Below are positions 42,542-50,424 of a stretch of 64,000 nt of DNA, piece after piece. The notes below the pieces were generated by a model. That model had not been told where the DNA came from. It searched no databases and saw only the letters and a list, made by a program, of their open reading frames with translations. Each line of letters starts with the position of its first letter. The first letter of the stretch is position 1. Origin of the DNA: JAOUEA01 sp038249195 (GTDB lineage Bacteria > Actinomycetota > UBA4738 > HRBIN12); NCBI GenBank assembly GCA_038249195.1, contig JBBRWM010000005.1:204472-268471 (forward strand). Direction: 5' to 3'. A program made the position numbers and the translations under genes.

Positions 42542-44079
42542 CGCGCGAGCATCCGACGCCTTCCCCAGCAGGAACTCCACCTCCGAGAGCCGATCGAGAT
42601 GAGGTCTTCTTGGAGGTAACGAAGAGCATCTGCCCGCTGTGCAAACGGGTGCTCGACGCCGAGGTGAACATCCGCGACAACAGAGTCATCCTTCGCAAAC
42701 GCTGCCCCGACCACGGCGAGTTCGAAGCGCTCGTCTACGGGGACGCCACGATGTACATGGACGCGCTGCGGTTCAACAAGCCGGGCACGTACCCGCTCGA
42801 GACACAGACCGAAGTCGTCGACGGGTGCCCGTTGGATTGCGGGCTGTGTCCGGACCACAAGCAGCACGCGTGCGTCGGCTTGATCGAGGTGAACTCGAAT
42901 TGCAACCTGGACTGCCCGGTGTGTTTCGCCGACTCCGGGCATCAGGCAGACGGGTTCTCGCTGACCATGGAGCAGGTCGAGCTCGGCCTCGACACCTTCG
43001 TCCGGGCTGAAGGCGAACCAGAGGTGCTGATGCTCTCCGGCGGCGAGCCCTCCATCCACCCGCAGATCCTGGGATTCATCGCCATGGCACGGGACAAGGG
43101 GATCCGTCACGTCGTTCTGAACACGAACGGGATCCGATTGGCTCGAGACCGTGCCTTCGCTGCTGCATTGGCCAAGGAACGCACCGCGATCTACCTGCAG
43201 TTCGATGGACTTCGGGAAGACACCCACGTCCGGATCAGGGGCCGCGATCTGCGCACGTTGAAGGATCAGGCCCTCGACCGCTGTGCCGAGTTCGGTCTGT
43301 CGGTCACGTTGGTGGCGGCCGTGGAGAAGGGTGTGAACGACGACGAGCTCGCCGACATCCTGCGCTTCGGATTCGCCCATCCGGCGGTGCATTCGGTGGT
43401 GTTCCAGCCGGTCACGCACGCGGGACGTCATCTCCAGTTCGAGCCACTCGAGCGGCTCACGAACTCCGACGTGATCCACGCGATCGTGGACCAGATGCCC
43501 GAGACGTTCGAGCTGAACGACTTCTTCCCGGTGCCCTGTTGCTTCCCGACCTGTCGGAGTGTCACCTACCTGCTGGTCGACGGTGAAGACATCGTGCCGG
43601 TGCCGAGGATCCTCAACATCGAAGATCACCTCGACTACGTGACGAATCGCGCGCTGCCCGACCCCGCGATCCGCGGGGCATTGGAGAGGCTCTGGAGCGC
43701 ATCGGCGGTGCCGGGAACTGCCGACACGGCGGAACAGCTCGCCTGTGCGACGTGCGCGATCGACCTGCCGGAAGCGGTTCGCAACCTCACGGACAAGGCG
43801 TTCATGATCGTGATCCAGGACTTCCAAGACGCATATACGTTGAACGTACGGCAGCTCATGAAGTGCTGCGTCGAACAGATCACACCCGACGGACGTCTGA
43901 TCCCGTTCTGCGCGTACAACTCGGTCTGGTATCGCGAGGAGATCCGAGCCCAGCTCACCGGCTTGACGGTCGAAGATGTGGTTCCCAATGCACGAGCCTT
44001 GCAACCGCTGCTGCGATCCGGCCCGCACGGTTCCAAGGTGGTGGGGCGGCCATCGGCGACGACCCATCCTCGGAACTGA
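42538..44079 (+). CDS. Radical SAM protein of the MJ0619/tetraether-synthase (Tes)-like family
   Basis: A 513-aa iron-sulfur enzyme. An N-terminal Cys/His knuckle (SICPLCKRV ... RKRCPDHGEF) precedes GCPLDCGLCPDHKQHACV, probably an auxiliary cluster. The radical SAM motif is NSNCNLDCPVCFADSG (CxxxCxxC), with LMLSGGEPSIHP as the SAM-binding GGE. More Cys follow (PVPCCFPTCRSV, ACATC, MKCCVEQ ... IPFCAYN). This pattern, especially CGLCPxHxxH before CNLxCPVCFA, is that of MJ0619-like proteins, which include the archaeal enzyme that joins lipid tails into tetraethers. Membrane-lipid coupling is therefore a real but unproven possibility; a pterin or lipid methylation role is the alternative. Confidence 0.85.
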   Translation: MTREHPTPSPAGTPPPRADRDEVFLEVTKSICPLCKRVLDAEVNIRDNRVILRKRCPDHGEFEALVYGDATMYMDALRFNKPGTYPLETQTEVVDGCPLDCGLCPDHKQHACVGLIEVNSNCNLDCPVCFADSGHQADGFSLTMEQVELGLDTFVRAEGEPEVLMLSGGEPSIHPQILGFIAMARDKGIRHVVLNTNGIRLARDRAFAAALAKERTAIYLQFDGLREDTHVRIRGRDLRTLKDQALDRCAEFGLSVTLVAAVEKGVNDDELADILRFGFAHPAVHSVVFQPVTHAGRHLQFEPLERLTNSDVIHAIVDQMPETFELNDFFPVPCCFPTCRSVTYLLVDGEDIVPVPRILNIEDHLDYVTNRALPDPAIRGALERLWSASAVPGTADTAEQLACATCAIDLPEAVRNLTDKAFMIVIQDFQDAYTLNVRQLMKCCVEQITPDGRLIPFCAYNSVWYREEIRAQLTGLTVEDVVPNARALQPLLRSGPHGSKVVGRPSATTHPRN

Positions 44080-44083
44080 CGGC

Positions 44084-44890
44084 ATGACGACGATCGTCGA
44101 TCCCGCAACGGTGAAGGCATGCTGCACCTCGCTGTACGAACACAGGCTCACGGGGTGGCTGCTGGAGGATGGATTTCATCCCGGTGGTGTGGCCCTGACT
44201 GACCGACTCGTCGAGCTCCTCGAGGTGTCGGCCGAACAGCAGGTGGTCGACGTCGCCGCCGGGCCGGGAACGTCGGCACTTCGCGTCGCAGCCACGATGG
44301 ATGCTCGGGTGCACGGAGTGGATCTGTCCTCGGCACTCGTCGAGGCGGCGACCGAGCGGGCACGAAACCAGGGTCTATCCGATCGCGTTGTTTTCACCGT
44401 CGGCGATGCGGAGCGCCTGCCGCTGGGCGACGGTGCGGCGGACGTGGTTCTGTGCGAATGCTCGCTCTGCATCTTCCCGGATAAGCGCGATGCCGTACGG
44501 GAGATGGCCCGCGTGGTTCGGCCGGGTGGGCGGGTGGGTGTCGCGGACGTCGTGGTCGATCGACGCCGTCTTCCTCCGGAACTCGATACCCTCGCGGCAC
44601 GCGTCGCGTGCATCGCGGATGCGCGAACCCTCGAGGAGAACATCGGTCTTCTCCAGGGGGGAGGTCTCCGCATCGACGTCATCGAACGTCACGACGCGGC
44701 GGTCATGGCGATGCTCGACCGGATCGACGCGCGTCTCGCTATCGCTCGGATGGCCCTCCCTGCGGAGCGAACCGACGACATCCGGCGTGCGCGCTCGATC
44801 GTGTCGTCCGTCAGGCGGGTGGTCGAAGACGGTGTGGTCGGCTACGCCCTCGTCGTGGCGACCAGAGCGGACGGCGATCGTGTCGCGTGA
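44084..44890 (+). CDS. Class I SAM-dependent methyltransferase
   Basis: A 268-aa methyltransferase that begins five bases after the radical SAM stop. Motif I is QVVDVAAGPGTSALRVA and the acidic end of strand 2 is in ARVHGVDLSSALVEAA. The post-I Asp is in VVFTVGDAERLPLGDGAADV, and strand 5 follows RVVRPGGRVGVADVVVD. The N-terminus has a Cys pair (VKACCTSLYEH) and CECSLCIFPDK lies near the active site, a pattern also seen in ArsM-like proteins. The operon context suggests it modifies the same substrate as the radical SAM enzyme. Confidence 0.85.
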   Translation: MTTIVDPATVKACCTSLYEHRLTGWLLEDGFHPGGVALTDRLVELLEVSAEQQVVDVAAGPGTSALRVAATMDARVHGVDLSSALVEAATERARNQGLSDRVVFTVGDAERLPLGDGAADVVLCECSLCIFPDKRDAVREMARVVRPGGRVGVADVVVDRRRLPPELDTLAARVACIADARTLEENIGLLQGGGLRIDVIERHDAAVMAMLDRIDARLAIARMALPAERTDDIRRARSIVSSVRRVVEDGVVGYALVVATRADGDRVA

Positions 44891-44979
44891 TCCAGCCGAC
44901 GTCTTCGCGCCGGACCGCGCCGAGCGGTCGACCGGGAATCATCGCCGTGTTTCGGGCGTCCAAGTCGGTGTGACGACAT

Positions 44980-45507
44980 ATGGCCACTGATCAGGACGAG
45001 TTCTTGCGAGCCACGATGGGATGCCTGGATCTCGTCCATAACCTGGCGCGGCGGACGGTGTATTCACCTGAGGATGCCCAGGATCTCGTGCAGGAGACCT
45101 ATCTCGCCGCCTTCCGTGCATGGCAGGACGACCGGCGCCCCAACAAGGTCGAACCGTGGATCGCGACCATCTGCCTGAACCTCGGGCGGTCCTTCTTCCG
45201 GCGACGCGCTCGTCGGCCATATGAGGTTGCGCTCGACGATCGCTTGATCGTGTTGCCCGATGGCTCCGACCCCGAAGCTGACGCGATCGCGACGCTCGAT
45301 CGCGAGGCGCTACACGCGGCGATGTGGCAACTCCCGGAGGAACAACGCACTGCCATCACCCTCGTCGATCTCGGGGGTTTGAGCACAGCCGAGGCCGCCG
45401 AGGTGATGGGAACGCCCCAGGGGACGGTCCTGTCTCGCCTTCATCGCGGTCGTCGAGCGCTCGCGATCCTGATGACCAACGACATCCCGCAGCGGGAGGT
45501 GACCTGA
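44980..45507 (+). CDS. ECF RNA polymerase sigma factor
   Basis: A 175-aa ECF sigma factor. Region 2 reads DLVHNLARRTVYSPEDAQDL followed by VQETYLAAFRAW; region 4 reads LPEEQRTAITLVDLGGLSTA followed by EAAEVMGTPQGTVLSRLHRG. The ATG at 44980 lies 90 bases downstream of the methyltransferase. The next gene, its zinc-finger anti-sigma factor, begins at the base after the stop. The placement suggests control of the radical SAM/methyltransferase operon upstream. Confidence 0.9.
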   Translation: MATDQDEFLRATMGCLDLVHNLARRTVYSPEDAQDLVQETYLAAFRAWQDDRRPNKVEPWIATICLNLGRSFFRRRARRPYEVALDDRLIVLPDGSDPEADAIATLDREALHAAMWQLPEEQRTAITLVDLGGLSTAEAAEVMGTPQGTVLSRLHRGRRALAILMTNDIPQREVT

Positions 45508-45813
45508 ATGTCCCGAGAGCGGATCGATCCGGCTCTGGATATCCGACGCGCCCACGACCCCGAGATGAACGCGTCGCTCTATCTGGCCGGCGAGCTGCCG
45601 AGGCGATTGACCCGCTGGCTCGAGCGTCACCTCCTCGAGTGTGATGACTGCTGGCGGGAAGTGTGGCTGGCTCGGCGTGGCCGCTTCATCGCCGAGCACG
45701 CCCGCGAGCTGGCGCCCCCAACCCTTCGAGACGCGGTGCGTGGTGCGGTTCAGCTATCGGCGACCGAGTATCGATCGGCACGTCGTCGCAGGGCCTGGTT
45801 CCGCCGACGCTGA
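45508..45813 (+). CDS. Zinc-finger anti-sigma factor (ZAS-type)
   Basis: A 101-aa protein with the zinc-binding anti-sigma motif LERHLLECDDCWREV (HxxxCxxC) near residues 40-54. There is no membrane helix, so it is a soluble anti-sigma factor of the RsrA/ZAS group. These often sense redox state through the same Cys residues, and that would fit control of an iron-sulfur enzyme operon. The ATG directly follows the sigma factor stop. The C-terminus is strongly basic. Confidence 0.85.
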   Translation: MSRERIDPALDIRRAHDPEMNASLYLAGELPRRLTRWLERHLLECDDCWREVWLARRGRFIAEHARELAPPTLRDAVRGAVQLSATEYRSARRRRAWFRRR

Positions 45814-45871
45814 CGAGCGGTCGCGCTGATGGCCTGGCGGCACTGAGGACCCTGACAGCTTGTCCCCGACG

Positions 45872-46425
45872 TCAAGACCGCGCGGGGCCTCGCTCGTAGA
45901 GCTTCATCGCCCGGCGGAAGCCGACGAGGCCGATCAACGCGCACCGGACAGCGCTGAGCAGCGCGCTGTTGCCGATCGCCGTCCCCATCAGGAGTCCGCG
46001 CAACGTTTCGATGAACGGCGTGAACGGCTGGTATTCGGCGAAGCGGATCCCCGCCGGCATCGAGTCAACGGGGACGAATCCGCTGCTGAGGAACGGCAAC
46101 AGGTTGGCCATGAGCGCCGGGTTCTCCTCGCCGGTCAGGAGCGTGTCCACCGCGGAGAACTGCCCGGTGACCCCGATGACGTCGCGGACGGCGTTCGGCT
46201 CCCGTGCCGCGTCGTGGCCCGCGACCCGCACCGTTCCGGAGTCGGGATCGAGCAGCGTCGACAGGATGTGCACGGTCGTGGTCTTCCCGGCGCCGTTCGG
46301 CCCGAGCAAGCGAAGACCGAACCGGTTGCGATCTGGAGGTCGATGCCGTCCAGCGCGACCGTGTCGCCGAACGACTTGCGGAGGCCGGCGACCTCGAGCG
46401 CCGGGGCGGTGGTGGTGGCGGTCAC
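45872..46425 (-). pseudogene. drrA-drrB fusion pseudogene (ABC transporter ATPase and permease)
   Basis: The first part (GTG 46425) is a DrrA-type ATPase: ALEVAGLRKSFGDTVALDGI. At about 46313 one base is lost, and the Walker A LLGPNGAGKTTTVHILSTLL follows in the next frame, down to LLTGEENPALMANLL. There, near 46100, the sequence jumps directly to PFLSSGFVPVDSMPAGIRFA and EYQPFTPFIETLRGLL, the C-terminus of a DrrB/ABC-2 permease. The rest of the ATPase (signature, Walker B) and most of the permease are deleted. Both a frameshift and a deletion make it non-functional. Confidence 0.87.
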
Positions 46426-47300
46426 GACGCATCCCTGCCTGCGCGGCTCGACAGCGAACGGTGGATCTCGATGTCGCCGAACGAGGTCGACGCGTGCACC
46501 TCGACCGTGGCCATCCCCGCCTCGGGACTCACAGAGTCATCAAGGCCGTTGTGCACGTTGCCGAACTTGGTATGGAGGTCGAGCCAGGCCGCGACGCCGT
46601 CGAGGACACCGACCTCGATCTGGCCGAACGCAGTCTGCGCAACGGCTGCACCACGCGCGACCTCCCCGATGCGAACGTCGCCCTTGGCCGTCTTGGCGAC
46701 GACCCCTTCGTGCGCCCGATCGACGGAGATCGAACCATCGGCTGCGCTCACGCGGGCTGCACCCGATACCTCGCCGATCCAGGTGTCGCCGCTCGAGTTC
46801 TTCGTCGCGGCGGTCCCGTCGATGCTGCCGATCCGCACAGCGCCGGAGCCCGTGACGATCTCCACCTTGCCGACGGCCCGTTCCATCGTGATGTCGCCGA
46901 CACCGGTCTTGAGGTTCAGGCGGCCCGTCTCGTCGAGCCGGATCTCGCCGACACCGACCTTGCACTGGCACTCGCCGAGCCGGCCGCGGCCGTGCACCGC
47001 CCCCACTCCCGCCTCGACACGCACGCGCGAGCCCTCGGGCAGACCGATCTCGACGTCGATCGATCCGCCGCCCCGGTGCGGGCTCCATTGCCGCCAGCCG
47101 CTTTGCGCCTTGACCTGCAGGTTTCCGTTCGCGTAGTCGACGCGGGTCTGCTCGGCGGCCGTAACATCGGCCTTCTTCGTCAGGTCGCTCGGTCGCACCT
47201 CGACGGTGGTCTCGGTGCGATCGCTCGCCTCGATCCGGAGGTCCCCGACGCCGAGCTCCACATCGACGGAGATCGGCTCGGGGGTGTCGAACGTCGCCAT
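46422..47300 (-). CDS. DUF4097 family adhesin-like beta protein
   Basis: A 292-aa protein made of repeated short beta strands with G-x-G-D/V-x-I/V patterns (GVGDLRIEASDRTETTVEVR; GRLNLKTGVGDITME; GKVEIVTGSGAVRIGS), the right-handed parallel beta structure of the DUF4097 family. No signal peptide is seen. The ATG at 47300 has AGGAGG eight bases upstream. It lies between the ribbon-helix-helix gene and the broken transporter. This order (RHH, DUF4097, DrrA, DrrB) recurs in actinobacteria, so its job may be linked to the transporter that is now lost. Confidence 0.8.
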   Translation of the reverse strand: MATFDTPEPISVDVELGVGDLRIEASDRTETTVEVRPSDLTKKADVTAAEQTRVDYANGNLQVKAQSGWRQWSPHRGGGSIDVEIGLPEGSRVRVEAGVGAVHGRGRLGECQCKVGVGEIRLDETGRLNLKTGVGDITMERAVGKVEIVTGSGAVRIGSIDGTAATKNSSGDTWIGEVSGAARVSAADGSISVDRAHEGVVAKTAKGDVRIGEVARGAAVAQTAFGQIEVGVLDGVAAWLDLHTKFGNVHNGLDDSVSPEAGMATVEVHASTSFGDIEIHRSLSSRAGRDAS

Positions 47301-47320
47301 GGCAGTTCCTCCTGTCTCGT

Positions 47321-47854
47321 TCATCGGGCCCAGCCCGAGTAACGCTGGGCGCCGTGTGGGGCACGTCGTTCGCGGCCGCGGATCCCTTCGCTGCGCTCGA
47401 GTCGAGCGGCGGCGGCTCGCACCAACCACGCGTTGATCGACAGCCCCTCGCGCTCGGCGGCGTGTTCGATCCCGGCCTTGAGGGTCTCGGGCATGCGGAC
47501 GTTGATCCGCGAGATCGTGCCCTCGTCGCCTTCGCCCGCGGGGCGCGAAGCGACCCAGTCGCCCCGGTCCAAGTCCTCCCCTTCGGCCTCTTCCTGGACA
47601 GCCAGATCGGCTGGCGGTCGTGTCACCACGAACTGCGGCTCACGCCCTCGGAGTCGGAGCTCGACCGAGCCGGGGGCCAGCTCGACCGTGATCTCCTCCG
47701 CCGCGGCCGCCAACACGTCCTGGATCGCGAGCCGGATGGCGGCGTCCAGCGGTTGGGCGAGGCGTCTCGCGAGCTCGCGCGCCTCCTCGCCGCCCGCCTG
47801 AGCCGCGGCGTCGAGGTGCGCGTGGATGTCCCCGATGAATGGTCCCAGTTCGAT
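47321..47854 (-). CDS. Ribbon-helix-helix (HicB/Arc-type) regulator with a non-canonical start
   Basis: The C-terminal half has an RHH DNA-binding domain (SRINVRMPETLKAGIEHAAE followed by REGLSINAWLVRAAAARL). The coding frame clearly extends upstream of the first GTG (47716): ELGPFIGDIHAHLDAAAQAG, GGEEARELARRLAQPLDAAI. It ends at an in-frame TGA eight codons further up. The natural start by family pattern (MELG) would be codon 47854-47852, which reads ATC. A strong promoter places the transcript start exactly there. Either AUC is used on a leaderless mRNA, the gene is silenced by an ATG-to-ATC change, or GTG 47716 starts a shorter protein. Confidence 0.7.
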   Translation of the reverse strand: MELGPFIGDIHAHLDAAAQAGGEEARELARRLAQPLDAAIRLAIQDVLAAAAEEITVELAPGSVELRLRGREPQFVVTRPPADLAVQEEAEGEDLDRGDWVASRPAGEGDEGTISRINVRMPETLKAGIEHAAEREGLSINAWLVRAAAARLERSEGIRGRERRAPHGAQRYSGWAR

Positions 47855-47860
47855 GGCAGC

Positions 47861-47889
47861 ATTCTGGCATCATGATAATGCCGTGTCAA
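47861..47889 (-). promoter_or_regulatory. Promoter and palindromic operator of the RHH-DUF4097-drr operon
   Basis: Read on the minus strand, TTGACA (47889-47884) is separated by 17 bases from CAGAAT (47866-47861), a near-consensus sigma-70 promoter. The spacer is filled by the imperfect palindrome ggcatcatgataatgcc (47866-47882, 14 of 17 positions symmetric). An RHH protein made from this same transcript is a natural candidate to bind it and repress its own operon. The first transcribed base would fall about seven bases after the -10 element, at 47854. Confidence 0.65.
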
Positions 47890-47924
47890 TGCCGTTCGTG
47901 TGCCATCAGGGTCCAGGACGGCAC

Positions 47925-48794
47925 CTAGTCGGGCAGGAGCGGTACCTGAAGGCTCTGGGGGCGCCGGAGGAGCACACCGCGCGTGATGGCCGCTGATCCG
48001 AAGCGGTCGTGCACCGCGTCGAGCGTGGCGTCGATGGAAGAGGCGAGGAGGCCGTCGAACGGCAAGGCGAGCTGGATCGCGCCGTCGTCGAGGGGGTTGG
48101 TGAAGCTCACGCCGATCAGCGTGATGCCCTGATCCTGGATCATCGGCAGGGCCGCCGCGAGGAGGGCTCTGGCGGCTCCGAGCATCGTCTCGGTGTCCAC
48201 CGTAGCCTCGGGAAGGGTGTGCGAGCGCGTCGCTCGGGTGAAGTCGTCGAACCGGAGGCGGAGCACGACCGTGCGGCAGACCCGGTGCGCCGATCGCAGC
48301 CTGCGCGCCAGCCGATCCACCAGGGCGATGAGGTTTGTCCAGCGCCTCATCTGACTTCGGTCGTCGGCCGAGCGCCCGCTGGGTCCCGATCCAGCGGCGC
48401 CGGCGGCCGACGTCGACGCGCCGAGGATCCCGGTTGTGGGCGAGCGCGTGGAGGTGGCGGCCCGCGGCGCGGCCCAGGATCCGCATCGTCGAGGAACGCC
48501 TTCGCCGATCGAGAGCCCCTCAACGAAGGGCGTCGTGTCGTTGAACCTCGAACATGGCCTTGCTCGCGGCGCCGTAGGCGTCCATCCGTGGCGCCACGAC
48601 GATCGCGTCCGGACACAGGCGGGAAGCCTCGAACTCGCCCATCGGGGTTCGCACGCCGTAGGCCTTCGCCTCGTAGCTGGCGGCGAGCACCACGCCGCCG
48701 CCGACGATGACGGGCGCCCCCGCAGGTTGGGATGCTCGACCGATGTGTAGAAGGAGTCGGCGTCCGCGTGCAAGATTGTGCCCTCGTTCGACAC
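47925..48794 (-). pseudogene. DNA polymerase IV (dinB) pseudogene
   Basis: Y-family polymerase pieces occur in order but in shifting frames. The start (GTG 48794) gives GTILHADADSFYTSVEH. VVLAASYEAKAYGVRTPMGE and CPDAIVVAPRMDAYGAASKA follow in another frame, then DTTPFVEGLSIGE, where the catalytic Asp of SIDEAF is Gly. After AFLDD about 150 residues of palm and fingers are missing, and the little-finger part resumes with LGRAAGRHLHALAHNRDPRR and VCRTVVLRLRFDDFTRATRS. At least four frameshifts and one deletion make this a clear pseudogene, and the best-preserved part is the C-terminus. Confidence 0.87.
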
Positions 48795-48884
48795 TGACGT
48801 AGGCTCGCTTGAGCCTCCGACATCGAGGAGGCGGCCAAGTCGTGGACCGCTATCATCGGGACCGGCACCACGGAGGGGGAAACC

Positions 48885-49325
48885 ATGAAGCGTTTCGAGG
48901 ATCGGATCTCGATCAACGCGCCGGCAACTCGCGTCTTCGACTACGTCGCCGATTTCACTCGACATGGCGAATGGGGAGGACACGGCCTCGAAGCGACCAA
49001 GACGGGCGAGGGTCCCGTGGCGGTGGGATCGACCTTCTCGACGACGGCGAAACAGTTCGGGACGCAGCGCGAGCAGAGCACGGTCACCGAGGTCGTCCCC
49101 GGCACGTCGTTCGCCTGGGATTCCACGGGCGCGCTCGGCCGCGCCCATCACGCGTTCTCGCTCTCCGAAGACGCCGGGTCGACGACGCTGACCAAGAGTG
49201 CGGAGCTCGTCGAGCCGACCTTCCTGGCGAAGCTCACGGGCTGGAAGCTCTCGAGGGACATACCCAAGGGCCTCCACAGCGACCTCGCCAACATCAAGGC
49301 CAACGTGGAAGGGTCCGCGACCTGA
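48885..49325 (+). CDS. SRPBCC (polyketide cyclase/START-like) family protein
   Basis: A 146-aa protein with the SRPBCC start RFEDRISINAPATRVFDYVA and DFTRHGEWGGHGLEATKTG, the typical first strand, helices and Trp. The rest alternates strands as expected and ends with a long helix (SRDIPKGLHSDLANIKANVE). Members bind hydrophobic ligands in a helix-grip cavity; the ligand is unknown. The ATG at 48885 has ggaggggg six bases upstream. The 247 bases after it hold nothing recognised. Confidence 0.85.
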   Translation: MKRFEDRISINAPATRVFDYVADFTRHGEWGGHGLEATKTGEGPVAVGSTFSTTAKQFGTQREQSTVTEVVPGTSFAWDSTGALGRAHHAFSLSEDAGSTTLTKSAELVEPTFLAKLTGWKLSRDIPKGLHSDLANIKANVEGSAT

Positions 49326-49572
49326 CCTAACCACGGCATGATCGGTCGGCCCAGCGTGACCAGACGGACGTTCCGCGCGGCCGAGCGCCAGCCCATCGCG
49401 CGCGCGGCGGGCGAGTAGTCGATCGCGCCCGGAGGAAGCCGAACGGACAGCGCCTGCGACCTGATCGAGAACGAGCGGCGGATCCATCGCGAGCGCCTCC
49501 CCCGTCCAGTCCAACGTCAGACGGGCGATCCCGAGGACACTTCGAAGGAAGGCGCCGATTACGAACGCAGCC

Positions 49573-50373
49573 TCAGACGTGGACGGGGTAGCTGTACCTG
49601 ATCCTGGCCGACGCGATGGCGCATTCAGAGGTGGGCGGCGCGTGCACGTGCAGGATCGACTGGGTGGGCGTGTGACGCAGGGTCTTGTGGCACCCGTAGT
49701 AGCCGCCATCGATCCCGAACGAGACCGACCTGATCCGTTGTCCCGGCTTGAGACCCCACCGCCAGTAGATCGCGACCTCGGCGTTGGCGCACAGGACGTG
49801 AGCGGTGTGGCTCGCCGCGCTGCGCGAGATCAGGCATTGGCCGCCGCGCGCCGTCGCCCGCTCGTCTCCGACGCGCGCGTACGCGCTCCCGTGCTTGAGC
49901 CGCGTGGCGGTCTTGCGGATCACTCCCCTCGCGATCTCCGCCTTCTGTGCCTTGGACATCGTCGAAACCGGTCCCGCGCCGACCGCCTCGATCTTCACGA
50001 AGTACGTGCCTCGCGGCAGGGCGGATCCGTCCCCGGCCGCGCCGTCCCACACCCAGGCGTGTGCACCGAACGGGAGCGCGCCGAGGGGAGCAGTCCGGAC
50101 CTCGGCCCCGCAGCATCGGCCGTACACGTCGTCGGCGAAGACGTGCGCGACGGTGTCGTCGGTGCCGTTCGCCAGCGAGAAGCCGATGCGCGTGTCGTCC
50201 CTGTACCCGTCATGGACGAGCGGGTAGAAGGGGGAGGGCGTCGCCGAGAGCCCGGACACCGGGTTCACCGCCGTGGCGACGGAGGTCGCGGACGCCGGGG
50301 CGGCCACGACGACGATCAACGAGAGTGCGACGAGCGAGCACGCGGTCCTGCGCATGACTATCGGTATCGGCAT
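49573..50373 (-). CDS. Secreted protein with FlgD-type Ig-like domain
   Basis: A 266-aa exported protein. The signal peptide CSLVALSLIVVVAAPASATS is cleaved after an Ala-x-Ala site. The central domain has HAWVWDGAAGDGSALPRGTY followed by FVKIEAVG, the W-DG-x-DG-x-LPxGTY pattern of FlgD-like Ig domains. Four to six Cys residues in the C-terminal half (GGQCLISRS, VLCANAE, YYGCHKTLR, SECAIAS) could form disulfides. The function is unknown. A start at 50355 (MRRTACS) is an equally good choice. Confidence 0.75.
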   Translation of the reverse strand: MPIPIVMRRTACSLVALSLIVVVAAPASATSVATAVNPVSGLSATPSPFYPLVHDGYRDDTRIGFSLANGTDDTVAHVFADDVYGRCCGAEVRTAPLGALPFGAHAWVWDGAAGDGSALPRGTYFVKIEAVGAGPVSTMSKAQKAEIARGVIRKTATRLKHGSAYARVGDERATARGGQCLISRSAASHTAHVLCANAEVAIYWRWGLKPGQRIRSVSFGIDGGYYGCHKTLRHTPTQSILHVHAPPTSECAIASARIRYSYPVHV

Positions 50374-50424
50374 CCGCCACCGATCCCTCGACCCCGGTGG
50401 GGCGGTTGCCCGAGGGGCTGGTCC

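Noticed and set aside
49326..49572. Minus-strand protein-like stretch (MGWRSAARNVRLVTLGRPIM)
   Set aside because: No family recognised and the frame runs into the antisense of the SRPBCC gene.
47925..49709. One continuous 594-residue minus-strand gene
   Set aside because: The right part lies antisense to the SRPBCC gene and has no motifs; only the left part carries dinB sequence, and that passes through other frames.
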